Shown here: positions 1 to 10,500 of the stretch, in pieces
Numbering within the stretch: position 1 is the first letter of the stretch
Layout of the letters: every line of letters begins with the position of its first letter
DNA from: a virus
IMG/VR virus record: IMGVR_UViG_3300038309_000252
Span: 1 to 64,000 of that record
Reading direction: 5' to 3' (one strand)
Length of the DNA: 64,000 bases
Position numbers and translations under genes: made by a program
The notes under the pieces: generated by a model
Seen by the model: the letters and a program-made list of their open reading frames with translations, nothing else
The model's database searches: none
Told to the model about the DNA's origin: nothing

Positions 1-162
1 TGGTTCAATAAAACAAGAAACATTAAACAACAAATGATCTAGAACAACAAATTAACCCTGGATCAACCTGGTTCAATTAAACAAGAAACATTGAACAAGA
101 TAAGATTGAATCAATCATCCTTTGTTGGTTTGAGGCAGAAATCCATCTTTAAAATTAAATTT
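1..162. repeat. Left arm of a long inverted repeat (runs off the window edge)
   Basis: The reverse complement of 68-162 matches 38425-38518 almost base for base, with a few substitutions and perhaps one single-base indel. Similarity continues outward as iterated motifs, for example atctagaacaa at 37-47 and ttcaataaaac near position 4. No convincing gene lies in 1-259. A 62-codon open frame at 91-279 overlaps the repeat and gene 25 and looks spurious. The arm faces its partner across the whole gp25-gp17 block. Seen directly in sequence; function unknown. Confidence 0.85.
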
Positions 163-259
163 AACATGTTGAAACACAAGGAACTAGACAACAAATTAAA
201 CATAACATTCATCAAATACCTAAATAAAATAATTCATCAATTTTACTATTTTAATTTCA

Positions 260-646
260 ATGCAAAAAACAACATATAGAGACTTAGACTTAAACTTTAT
301 TACCCATCCATTATCAAAGGATATTGTAAAAAAGTATGATGAGATTGCAATCAAGCAATCTATCAAAAACCTAGTTTTAACAAGAAACTATGAAAGACCA
401 TTTCATCCAGAAATTGGTTCACAAGTACAACAAATATTATTCGATCCTGCTACACCAGTAACAAAACATCTTCTTGAAACAACTATTACAAATACAATAC
501 AAAACTTTGAACCAAGAGTTCAATTATTAAAGGTTGTTGTTCAATTTGATGATTCACAATATACTGTAAATATTATAATTTATTTTAAAATAGTAAGCAC
601 AGAAAGACCTTTATCAATCGATTTTATATTAACGAGAACAAGGTAA
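260..646 (+). CDS. 25: Baseplate wedge protein gp25 (T4 gp25/lysozyme-like fold)
   Basis: 128 aa, the usual length for T4 gp25. Gp25 is a sheath-initiator-like wedge component that sits at the baseplate/sheath junction. The N-terminal region has the family pattern RDLDLNF followed by HP...DI, then an invariable-looking KNLVLT stretch and the RPFHPEIGS core (about residues 48-56), which is typical of gp25/GpW proteins. The C-terminus is a beta-rich V.F.....Y.V.I.I.Y segment. The ATG has no strong Shine-Dalgarno, but it is the only start that gives the family N-terminus. The stop overlaps the start of gene 6 by one base (TAATG), consistent with coupled synthesis of wedge proteins. Confidence 0.93.
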   Translation: MQKTTYRDLDLNFITHPLSKDIVKKYDEIAIKQSIKNLVLTRNYERPFHPEIGSQVQQILFDPATPVTKHLLETTITNTIQNFEPRVQLLKVVVQFDDSQYTVNIIIYFKIVSTERPLSIDFILTRTR

Positions 647-2463
647 TGCCATCAAGAAGAATAGTTACAACTGATCTTGATTTTGATCAAATTAAGCAAA
701 ATATTAAAAAATATTTTCAAGGGCAAGAACAATTTACAGATTATGATTTTGAAGGTTCTGGGTTATCAATATTAATTGATGTATTAGCATATAATACTCA
801 TTACAATGCTTTATATCTAAATCTTGCTTTGAATGAAACATTTCTAGATTCTGCTGTTAAAAGAAACTCTGTTGTTTCAAAAGCAAAAGAATTAGGTTAT
901 GTACCAATGTCTTCACAATGTGCTACTGCAATTGTTAATGTGCAAATGATTAACAATAGACTAGATGCACCAGAAACCTTGGAAATGGCAAAATATACTC
1001 CATTTGTTGCCAAACAAGGTGATTATAAGTTTACATTTTATACACAGAATTCACAGATTGCTTCTAAATATAATAATCAATACAATTTTGAAAATGTAGT
1101 CTTAAAAGAAGGAACACCAACAGTAAATACAATTATTTGGGATGGCAGTTCCAAAGTAACTATTCCTAATTACAACGTTGATATTACAACACTTAAAGTT
1201 CTAGTACAAGAATCTACTCAATCCACAACATATACAACATTTAACCTTGTTTCTACAATTGCAAATATTAATAATACAACACCTGTTTATTTCATCAATG
1301 AAATTGAAAATCAATATTTTGAATTGCAATTTGGTGATGGAATACTTGGAAAAGCATTAGAAATTGGTAATGTAATTAGATTAGAATATATGGTAACAGG
1401 TGGTGATATTGCAAATGGAGTATATTCATTTCAATATAATGGTGGAGCAGTAAATAATACTCAGATTTATACTACAACTGTTCAAGTATCTTCCAGAGGT
1501 GCACCAATTGAAGATATAGAATCTATTAAATGGAATGCACCAAGATATTACGCAGCACAAGATAGATGTGTTACTGCTGATGATTATAAATCAATGATAT
1601 ATCGTTTATATCCTACTGCTAAATCTGTTAATATTTGGGGAGGTGAACAAAATAATCCACCATCATATGGTGATGTTTTTATTTCTATTCAACCTGATAA
1701 TAATGAAACTTTATCGGAAGCAGAAAAACAATACATTATGTCAGAAATAATTGAACCAAGGAAATTAGTTACAATTCATCCAAAGTTTGTTGATCCAATT
1801 CATATTAATATTAGTATGGACGTAAACTATTATTATGATATTCAAAAATTAAGAAATACTGTTAGTGATTTATCAACAAGAGTATTTGCAACAGTTTTCA
1901 ATTTTGGTCAAACAAATCTGAATAAGTTTGGTGGCATCATGAAATATTCCAAACTTACAAGAGCTATTGATGATACTGATCAAGCTATTACAAGTTCAAT
2001 TGTTACTCTTAAATTACATCAAGTAATTGCTCCTATTTACAATCAGCAATATCAATATGTTATCAATATGGGGAATCCAATTTATAATTCAGGAGAACCA
2101 GAGCAATCTGTTATAACAACAGGTGTTTTTCTATTAAGTAGTTCTGATATTGTCTATTTTGATGATTTACCAATTGAAAATAGCAATAAAGGTTACATGA
2201 GAATGTATACATTATTGAACAATCAACGCAAATATATTAAAAATGTTGGAACTGTTGATTATTTACAAGGAATTATTACTTTAAATGACATTGTCATTAC
2301 TGGATTAGAAACAGGATCCTGGACATTTATTATTAAACCACAATCAAATGATGTTGTATCAAGGCATAATGAAATTGTCAATATTCCACAAACTCTTATT
2401 AGAGTGATTCCTGTACAAGATAAACCTGCAGATCAATATACATTTTCTTCAAGTAGAAATTAA
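646..2463 (+). CDS. 6: Baseplate wedge protein gp6
   Basis: 605 aa, close to T4 gp6 (660 aa). Gp6 dimers form the inner ring of the baseplate and connect wedges to the central hub. Family signatures are the N-terminal TDLDFDQIKQNIKKYF motif, the GSGLSILIDVLAYNTHYNA block (about residues 37-56) and LNETFLDSAVKR just after it. A central beta region holds Y.VTGGDIANG, and the AAQDRCVT.DDYK motif (about residue 304) is characteristic of gp6/gpJ-type baseplate proteins. The gene starts within the stop of gene 25 and is followed 5 bases later by the next ORF. No oddity is seen. Confidence 0.95.
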   Translation: MPSRRIVTTDLDFDQIKQNIKKYFQGQEQFTDYDFEGSGLSILIDVLAYNTHYNALYLNLALNETFLDSAVKRNSVVSKAKELGYVPMSSQCATAIVNVQMINNRLDAPETLEMAKYTPFVAKQGDYKFTFYTQNSQIASKYNNQYNFENVVLKEGTPTVNTIIWDGSSKVTIPNYNVDITTLKVLVQESTQSTTYTTFNLVSTIANINNTTPVYFINEIENQYFELQFGDGILGKALEIGNVIRLEYMVTGGDIANGVYSFQYNGGAVNNTQIYTTTVQVSSRGAPIEDIESIKWNAPRYYAAQDRCVTADDYKSMIYRLYPTAKSVNIWGGEQNNPPSYGDVFISIQPDNNETLSEAEKQYIMSEIIEPRKLVTIHPKFVDPIHINISMDVNYYYDIQKLRNTVSDLSTRVFATVFNFGQTNLNKFGGIMKYSKLTRAIDDTDQAITSSIVTLKLHQVIAPIYNQQYQYVINMGNPIYNSGEPEQSVITTGVFLLSSSDIVYFDDLPIENSNKGYMRMYTLLNNQRKYIKNVGTVDYLQGIITLNDIVITGLETGSWTFIIKPQSNDVVSRHNEIVNIPQTLIRVIPVQDKPADQYTFSSSRN

Positions 2464-2468
2464 TAAAC

Positions 2469-4205
2469 ATGAGCAATACTTCATTATCTGTTCTTTATCA
2501 AGTACCTGAGTTTATAAGATCAGATTACCCACAATTTCTAGCTTTTCTTCAAACATATTACAAATGGTATGAAGAAGTTTTTATGCCTGGAAAGTTTTCT
2601 GAATTAACAGATATTGATTTAAGTATTGCTCCATATGTTGAACAATTCCAGAAACAATATGATGTTTATGGAATATCTGTCAATTTGACAAATCAAAGAT
2701 TTCTTTTAAAACATATTAAAGACATCTATAAATCAAAAGGTTCTGCTCGTGGTTTTGAGATGTTATTTAGAGCAATATTTAATACTGACGTTTCAATTAT
2801 TACACCATGGGATTATGTATTTAAAACATCTGCTGGGCAATGGACTCAAGATATATCTATTTTTGTAAAATCATTATCAGAAAACATTGGAGAATTGGTT
2901 AGTCAATTAATTACAGTAGTTGATAATAATAATAAAGAATATCAAACATATGTCAAAGCATTAACAGTTTTACCAAATAATGTTTATGAATTATTCATTA
3001 CTAGATTTGCTCCAACAACAGATCAAGAATTAGTATCTTTTTATACTTCTGATAAATCTATATCAGGTTCTTGCTTAAAAACAACTATTGGTATCGATAT
3101 TTTTCTTGCTGGCACTGGATTTAAAGCAGGGCAAGTGTATTCTGCTGACTCCTTTAGTGGTAAAGGTACTTTAGTCAAAATTAAACAAGTAGATAAGTTT
3201 GGTGGAATTAGATCAGTAGAAATTATTAAGTATGGATCAGGATATACAACAGATTTCAATATTTTAGTATCTCCATCTGGTTCTTTAGGTGCTGCATCTT
3301 TACAATCAAGAATACAACTTGGAGAATTAATTTATAAGACAAAGGATTATACAAATACCCAATTTGAACAAGGGTTAATTGTAAGACATAACTATACAAA
3401 TATAGATAATCATTATCTTACAGATCCAACTTATGTTGGTAGTATTGCTGGTGAAATTACAACTAATAATATTGAAAATATCCAAGATAATCAAAATTAT
3501 GCATCTTTAACATTAAAAATAGGTTCTATTTGTGTTTATCCTGGATATTACCAAAAGAACAATAATATCATTGGTGATTCAGTTTATCTTCAAGATTCAT
3601 TTTTTTATCAAACATTTTCATATCAGACATCATCAATTTTACCATTAGACACATATAGAAATATTGTAAGACAAGGATTTCATCCTGCAGGAACAAAGCA
3701 TTTTGGAAGAATTGATTGGACATATACAATTGATTTCAACACTGTGATGATTCCTGCATTAAATATTATTTCAAAAGATGACGCATTAAGAGATAATACT
3801 AAATTAATTGAATCTATTAGATTTGATATTAATGCATATTTCGAAACCCAATTCAGCAACATTGTTGATGCATTTAAACATGTAGCTAATTATATAAGAC
3901 AATATTCTGATCAAACTTCAGGATTAATTGATTCTATTACTAAGACTTTTACTAAATATAGTATTAATGATTCAATAACGATTCAATCTGTTATTAAAAC
4001 TATTCCAGGTATTACATTTTCTGATAAGACTACAATTATTTCAGCGCTGGCATTAACACCAAATAAGAATATATCAGATGTTGTTGTTACTGGATTTACT
4101 GATTTTAGTGGTGCTTATGGAACAGAATGGTATGTAGAACCATTATCTCCAATGCCATATTGGAAACCAACTTATACAGAAACAGAAAGAGCATTTACAA
4201 ATTAG
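2469..4205 (+). CDS. Baseplate/virion structural protein in the gp7 position
   Basis: 578 aa. The N-terminus reads VPEFIRSDYPQFLAFLQTYYKWYEE and then LKHIKDIYKSKGSARGFEMLFRAIF. This pattern (a short helical module followed by a linker) is widespread in unnamed structural proteins of marine T4-like phages and lies between gp6 and gp8, where T4 has gp7. It is about half the length of T4 gp7 and sequence identity to gp7 is not evident, so this is a positional call. A G-x-G-Y module (IIKYGSGYTTDFNILVSPSG, about residues 252-271) matches modules in gp8 and the sheath protein here. The C-terminal third has a PAGTKHFGRIDWTY-type segment, then predicted helices and an aromatic-rich tail. It is tightly packed between gp6 and the next ORF. 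Confidence 0.7.
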   Translation: MSNTSLSVLYQVPEFIRSDYPQFLAFLQTYYKWYEEVFMPGKFSELTDIDLSIAPYVEQFQKQYDVYGISVNLTNQRFLLKHIKDIYKSKGSARGFEMLFRAIFNTDVSIITPWDYVFKTSAGQWTQDISIFVKSLSENIGELVSQLITVVDNNNKEYQTYVKALTVLPNNVYELFITRFAPTTDQELVSFYTSDKSISGSCLKTTIGIDIFLAGTGFKAGQVYSADSFSGKGTLVKIKQVDKFGGIRSVEIIKYGSGYTTDFNILVSPSGSLGAASLQSRIQLGELIYKTKDYTNTQFEQGLIVRHNYTNIDNHYLTDPTYVGSIAGEITTNNIENIQDNQNYASLTLKIGSICVYPGYYQKNNNIIGDSVYLQDSFFYQTFSYQTSSILPLDTYRNIVRQGFHPAGTKHFGRIDWTYTIDFNTVMIPALNIISKDDALRDNTKLIESIRFDINAYFETQFSNIVDAFKHVANYIRQYSDQTSGLIDSITKTFTKYSINDSITIQSVIKTIPGITFSDKTTIISALALTPNKNISDVVVTGFTDFSGAYGTEWYVEPLSPMPYWKPTYTETERAFTN

Positions 4206-4214
4206 GGAGTCTCT

Positions 4215-4673
4215 ATGTCAGATTTAATTGAAAAACTTAAAGTAACAGGATTGGTTACATTATCTCAATATAGAGATAACCAATTGATTGCAACATATGA
4301 AGTTCCAAATATCATTGTTACTTCTGGATTACAACATATTGCTAGCTGTATGACTTCAGTTGCAGCTAATAATCCAGTAAGAATGACACATATGGCGCTT
4401 GGAAATTCATCTGTAACACCATCATTAGGACAAACTTCATTAGGTGGTGAATTAGGTCGTGTTGGATTAGGTGGTGGTGCTGGATCTGCTTCAGGTAATA
4501 CAATTACATATACAGCAATGTTTGGTGCTGGTGTTGCAACTGGTGCTGTTGTAGAAGCTGGCATTTTTAATAATGTAACACTTGGTGTAATGCTTTGCAG
4601 AACAACATTTCCAGTTATCAATAAAGGGGATTCTGACTCATTGGCAGTTACATGGTTGATTACAATCCAATAA
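4215..4673 (+). CDS. Small virion (fibre/tail) protein, glycine-rich beta fold
   Basis: 152 aa, preceded by a good ribosome-binding site (gggag, 4205-4209). The pattern is an N-terminal GLVTLSQYRDNQLIATYEVPN..VTSGL, then MTHMALGNSS, TSLGGELGRVGLGG and VVEAGIFN, ending DSLAVTWLITIQ. This is the layout of small phage fibre or tail proteins in which a conserved beta core (MA.G...T..T....GTE...F..G..T..I.EAGIF.....ML.RT.F) is followed by a tryptophan-containing strand. It lies inside the baseplate operon between the gp7-position protein and gp8 and is probably a minor virion protein. The exact role is not recognised. Confidence 0.65.
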   Translation: MSDLIEKLKVTGLVTLSQYRDNQLIATYEVPNIIVTSGLQHIASCMTSVAANNPVRMTHMALGNSSVTPSLGQTSLGGELGRVGLGGGAGSASGNTITYTAMFGAGVATGAVVEAGIFNNVTLGVMLCRTTFPVINKGDSDSLAVTWLITIQ

Positions 4674-4677
4674 AATC

Positions 4678-7569
4678 ATGGCAATTGACTTTTATATAAC
4701 AAATCCATCATTTAAGACTGCTTTAGCAGAAGCGCTTTATAATGAAATTCAATTTAATACAAATAATTATTATTATTTTTTAGGTAAGACTTTACCATGG
4801 AAAGATGATAAAGTTGCTGATCAACCAATAAATAATCTTTTTGTTGAAAATGAAATGCGTAAAAACATGATTTTCTGCAAAAAGGTAACTACATCAGATA
4901 CATCTTTTATTATCCCACGTATTACATGGATTGCAGATACAGTTTATGATCAATATGATAATATGATTGGACAATCTATTTCATATAATGTTTCATCTGG
5001 TCCTTATACCTTTGATTTAGATGGTAATTTTGATTTAACACAATTTGGTAGAGGATGGTTAGTTGAAGGTGAAGGTATTCCAGAAGAAACTTATGTTGAT
5101 GAAGCAACATCAACAAAATTATCTTTAACAAAAAGAACAACTAGTGATGTTTCTTATATTACAATTACAAAATTATCCACAAATGGTGCAAAATCATTAA
5201 ATGAATCTGATTTTTATGTTTTAACAGCTGACCAGCATGTTTATAAATGCCTATCAAACAATCAAGGAAAACCTTCAACTATACAACCATATTCTACAAC
5301 ACATGAAGTAATTCAAACATCTGATGGATATATTTGGAAGTTCATGTATACAATACCAAATGCCTTGATTAATAAGTTTTTAACCTTATCTTATATGCCA
5401 GTAACTACTGCTGTAAAAAGCGCTTTCTACTCAAATGGTGCAATTACATCAGCAACTGTTGATGCTTATGGAACAGGGTATAATTCACTTTCTCAATTAA
5501 CTGTTCTTGGTGATGGTTCAGGATCAAAAAGTTATTATAATATTAGAAATATTACAATAACAGATTCAGGAGAAGGGTATTCATTTACTCCAACTATAAC
5601 AATTCAACCACCATACCAAGCAGATTTGTTTATTGCAAATCACAAATATTATTCAGATCAATATATTAAAAATGCTCAAGGATTAATTTATAAAGTAATT
5701 GCAGAAGGAACGACAGGATTAACAGAACCAATTCATACTGGTGATGAACAAGTATTTAATGGAACTTGTATATTGCAATATGTTGGTGAACCACCATATG
5801 CAACAGCAGTAATGAATACTCCTGATAATGGAAAAATTAAATCTATAACAACTGCTGGTGTTATCTATAGAATATCTTTAATTTCTACTGGAAGTGGTTA
5901 TGATAGTAGTTATCCACCAAATATTACTTTTACTTCTGGTGATGGTGTAAATGCAAGTGCAATATCAGAAGTTGGTTATGATGGACATATTCGCGATATT
6001 AGAATGATTAATCGAGGTGTAGATTACACCAATGCGACAGTTGCTATTGATAGTCCAATTATTAATTCAATTACAATTAATTCAACTAGTTCTTCTGTTG
6101 TTAATTTAGAAAATAACACAATTACATTCAATAATCATCAATTTATTACTGGTGATAGAATAAGGTATATTGTTGGTAATATTGGTAGTAATCCAATTGG
6201 TGGATTAATTGATAAAGGTATATTTTATGTAATTGCTGTTGATCAAAATACTTTTAAATTAGCTTATTCAATAGTTAATGCAAAAAGAAATATTCCAATT
6301 GATTTTACCCAATTAGGTCAATCAATTAATGATATTATAGAAGATGATTATAATATTGCAACAGCAACTGTTGAGATTTATAAAGGGTTTGGGTATAAGT
6401 TTATTCCAACAGTTACTATTCAACCACCATTTAATCACGATTATGAATATAGTCCAAATCAAAATGTATTACTAGATAAAATTGTTCGTGTTGATATAAG
6501 ATTTTATAAAGTGACCACAGCAGGTGTTCTTGGAACAGAAATACCTATTCATACAGAAGGTTCTGCATCATGTGGAAGTGCAGTTCTGCAATATATGGGA
6601 AGAACAGCTTCTGCAATATTAACAGCTGATAAAACTTCAGCTAAATTGCTTCCTGTAATTGAAAATGGAGCAATTGTTGGTGTAATTGCTCAAGATCCTG
6701 GAATTGGATATACAACAGCAGATATTATAGCAAGTGGCGGTTTAGGTGCTATTATTAATCCTAATCTTCAAATTGGCAATCTTGATACAAGGCAAGCTAA
6801 TACAGAGTTATTGGCAATTCCAGGAAGTATTGACAGAATTGATATATTGCATAATGGGATTGATTATTCTTATGCCAATATTACTATTACAGGTGATGGT
6901 ACAGGTTGTACAGCACATGCTATTCTTAAAGAAGGAGCAATTGATAGAATTATTATTGATAATTCTGGGTATGGATACACATATGCCACAGTTACAATTA
7001 CTGGAAATACTAATGCAGTTCAAGCATATGCTAATCCTGTTATTTCACCTCTTGAAGGTCATGGAAAAAACGCTGTAAAAGAATTATTTTCTAAGAATAT
7101 TATTCTTTCCACTACAATTGCTAGGGATAAGAATCAAGGGTTTATCGTTAATAACGATTATAGGCAATTAGGAATTGTTAAGAATCCATTATTATATCAA
7201 TCAACAACAAGATATACTCAATTAACTGGTTCACCATGCTTTTCTGTTACAGGTGATTTTATTTACAGTATTATTGAAAAGGATATGATTTTAACAAGTT
7301 CCAATGGTGCGAAATATATTGTTATTGCTAAACCAGAAATTGAACCAACTGGAAGTATATTTCAAATATTAGTACAAACTTTGGATAATGAATTGATTTT
7401 TCCAAATACTGTTGTTACTTACAATAATATTAACCAAGCAACTATATCAACTGTACATACTCCAACCATTGATAAATATTCTGGTGATATTATGTTTATT
7501 GATAATAGACAAGCATTTCAACCAACATTAGAACAAACTATTTCTATTAAAACGATTATCAATTTCTGA
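4678..7569 (+). CDS. 8: Baseplate wedge protein gp8, enlarged by repeat modules
   Basis: 963 aa against 334 aa in T4. The N-terminal part is clearly gp8: YYFLGKTLPWKDD near residue 30, NEMRKNMIFCKKV near 60, IPRITWIADTVYDQYD near 80, DFYVLTADQHVYKCLSNNQG near 180 and DGYIWKFMYTIPN near 215. Gp8 dimers link wedge arms to gp10/gp7 in T4. The rest holds about eight G-x-G-Y beta modules, each followed by a T-[VI]-T-I-x-P or GDGSG-like strand, and one TGD..RY...IGGL module near residue 490. These inserts are absent from T4 gp8 and are probably decorations on the baseplate periphery. The gene begins 4 bases after the preceding stop. Confidence 0.88.
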   Translation: MAIDFYITNPSFKTALAEALYNEIQFNTNNYYYFLGKTLPWKDDKVADQPINNLFVENEMRKNMIFCKKVTTSDTSFIIPRITWIADTVYDQYDNMIGQSISYNVSSGPYTFDLDGNFDLTQFGRGWLVEGEGIPEETYVDEATSTKLSLTKRTTSDVSYITITKLSTNGAKSLNESDFYVLTADQHVYKCLSNNQGKPSTIQPYSTTHEVIQTSDGYIWKFMYTIPNALINKFLTLSYMPVTTAVKSAFYSNGAITSATVDAYGTGYNSLSQLTVLGDGSGSKSYYNIRNITITDSGEGYSFTPTITIQPPYQADLFIANHKYYSDQYIKNAQGLIYKVIAEGTTGLTEPIHTGDEQVFNGTCILQYVGEPPYATAVMNTPDNGKIKSITTAGVIYRISLISTGSGYDSSYPPNITFTSGDGVNASAISEVGYDGHIRDIRMINRGVDYTNATVAIDSPIINSITINSTSSSVVNLENNTITFNNHQFITGDRIRYIVGNIGSNPIGGLIDKGIFYVIAVDQNTFKLAYSIVNAKRNIPIDFTQLGQSINDIIEDDYNIATATVEIYKGFGYKFIPTVTIQPPFNHDYEYSPNQNVLLDKIVRVDIRFYKVTTAGVLGTEIPIHTEGSASCGSAVLQYMGRTASAILTADKTSAKLLPVIENGAIVGVIAQDPGIGYTTADIIASGGLGAIINPNLQIGNLDTRQANTELLAIPGSIDRIDILHNGIDYSYANITITGDGTGCTAHAILKEGAIDRIIIDNSGYGYTYATVTITGNTNAVQAYANPVISPLEGHGKNAVKELFSKNIILSTTIARDKNQGFIVNNDYRQLGIVKNPLLYQSTTRYTQLTGSPCFSVTGDFIYSIIEKDMILTSSNGAKYIVIAKPEIEPTGSIFQILVQTLDNELIFPNTVVTYNNINQATISTVHTPTIDKYSGDIMFIDNRQAFQPTLEQTISIKTIINF

Positions 7570-7580
7570 AAGGATAATAA

Positions 7581-10500
7581 ATGGCAATTAATTTCAAATC
7601 AGGTCCATATTACGATGATTTTGATCCATCTAAAAATTACTATAAGGTGTTATTCAAACCTGGGTTTGCAGTTCAAGCAAGAGAATTAAACCAGCTTCAA
7701 TCAATTTTACAGCATCAAGTTTCAACTTTTGCTAATCATGTATTTAAGAAAAATGCTATCATTATTCCTGGTGGAATTGTAATTAATGGTGTTGCAGATA
7801 TGTTGCAGGTTACCAATATTGGTGATCCAACTGTTTTGATTGGAAAAACAATTACAAATGCTCCATATTTTGATCTTACTGATGATTCTACATTAAATGG
7901 ATATATTACTGCTGTAGTTATTGCAGTCAAACCAGAAACAGATACAACACCAGCAGTTTTATATTTGAAATATTTCAAAACTCAACAGAATAGTAATGGT
8001 ACATCTCGTTCTGTGTTTGATATTACAGATAATGTAAATGGGTTAAAAACTGTTGACCAATCTATTGTATCATTCAAAGTTCACCAAAATGGTGCAACAG
8101 TTGGAAAAGTAGTAACCTTAAACAAAGGAACATTTTTTACAAAAAATATATTTGTAGATGCTCCATTACAATCTTTTATTCTTGAAGTTGATAACCAAAC
8201 AGTAACAAATGCTGCTATTGGGTTAGATGTTGTTGAATCTTTTGTATCATCAGATGATGATAATAGTTTATTAGATAATGCTTATGGAGCACCAAATCAA
8301 TATGCTCCTGGTGCTGATAGATATAAAATTGATTTAGTATTAAACAGATATAATTTAACATCTATTCCAAACGATGAAAAGTTTATTTTAATGATGAGAG
8401 TTGAAGATAATACTGTAACTTATCTTAATTCAACAACAGAATATGCTGAATTAATGACAACTATGGCACAACGCTTATATGATGCCAATGGAAATTTTAT
8501 TGTAACTGGTCTGTCTACTAAAATCAGTCCAACAACAGATGATGAAAAACTATGGTGTACAGTAAATCCTGGTAGAGCATATCTTGGTGGATATCATTAT
8601 AATCAAATTGCTAAACAAACAGTTGTCATTGAAAAACCAAGAGACGCAGCACACCAAGAACAATTAAATGTTGTTAACAAATATGCAGATGATTTAACAT
8701 ATTTCTTTATTCCTGGTGGAACATATCTAAAACAAATCCCTGAAATCAATTCATTGGTTCAATTTGTAAATATTGATCCATCAGTTGTTGGAGGAAAAGT
8801 ATTAGGTTATGGTGTATTTCGTGATATTCAATATGCATTTGGTGATATTAATACAGGAAAGGGTATTTATAGAGCGTATTTTGATAACGTTACATTTGAA
8901 AAAGGTGTATCAACAAGTTCAATTGGTGGAATTAAAACAATTATCAATGGAGAAGGATTTCCAATTCTTCATGCATTAGGTATTTCAAACGTTATTAATG
9001 GTTCTGGTCCATTTACGATTGGAGATACTATTCAAGCAGCTAGTGATAGCACACAATCTGGATATTTGTACCATTATTTGAATAATATCTTGTATTTGAT
9101 TAAAAATACAGAAAATCCTATTCCAAATATGGATACAGTAAAAGATATTGCTAATGGAACTACAGCTCAACGTGGATCTACATTTGTAACTAATTATGAT
9201 CCAATGAAGATTCCATTATTTAATATCAATAAAGATACTATTAAAACTTTATATACAACTATTAATGGTAATAGTATTAATCCAACATCATTTACCATTA
9301 CAAGAAAACAAGTATTTTCAAATTTAGCTATTGGGGTAACAACATCTTCTGTTTTGAGTGGAAATGACAAGTATGCAGATATTTCTCCATTCAATTATGT
9401 TGTAGTTGTTGTAAATCAAGGATCAGAAACAACATATGATTTGACAGAAGATGGATTAATTACACTTGATGTTATTGGCGGTAGTAAAAGCTATTCTATT
9501 AATCTTCCTTCTGGGCACTCTTTACTAGGAAAAACTGTATGGATTTATAGTACAGTTATCAAGGAAAATGAATCTGAAGCTAAGAAAACTGTTAGTTCAT
9601 TAAAAACAATTACTGTAAAAACACCATCCGATGCTTATACTCCATTAGAGGATCAAGATATTATTTCTGTAAATAAAATTACAGAAGGAAGGACACAATC
9701 AATTTATTTACAAAGTAACCAAACTAATGCTATATTATTTGATCCTGATACAGGTAAAACAACTGTTAATACTGTTGAACAACATGGTCTATCTGTTGGT
9801 GATATTGTTGTAATTAAAGGTGTAGAAAGTTCAAATTATCCAACTAGTTATCCAACTGTTGGATATAATGGAATATTTACTGTTACTGATATTACATCAC
9901 AATTAGCTTTCAAAATTAGTACACCTTTAACTACAGTTACTTTTGATCCAACAACAAGTTTGAATGTTAGTACTGGAATATTTACTGTAAATAATCATGG
10001 GTTTACTACTGGAGATCAAGTAGTTTATACTCAAGGAACTACATCTATAGGTGGATTAACTAATAATCAAGTATACTATGCTATAGTATTAACAACTAAT
10101 ACATTTCAATTAGCTTCAACTAGAGCTAATGCTATTAATTTTATTCCAATTACTATTACTAGTGCTGGAACAGGAACAACACATAAATTAACAGATCAAG
10201 TACCTGGATCATATATTCCAGGATCAGGTTTTGTTGCTTTACCACCAAGTATTACAAATGATACTGATGTAACAACTAGATATTCATTTACTAGTGGACA
10301 AACCCATAGTTTAATTAATACTGGAGCAATTAAACTTAAGAAAAGCGCTATAGCACCAATTGGTCAATTAGCAGTTCAATATAATTATTACAATATTAAT
10401 TCTTCAGGTTCTTATGTTTCAGTGGATAGCTATGGTGATCATACAGATGATTTATCATATATTGGCAATATTAAAGATATATTGAGTCCAACAAAAACTA

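Noticed and set aside
91-279. 62-codon plus-strand ORF at the left edge
   Set aside because: It lies within the inverted repeat, overlaps gene 25, has no ribosome-binding site and has no protein-like pattern.
4265-4621. 118-codon minus-strand ORF opposite the small virion protein
   Set aside because: It is an antisense shadow of a clearly coding Gly-rich beta protein; Pro-rich composition is the mirror of Gly codons.
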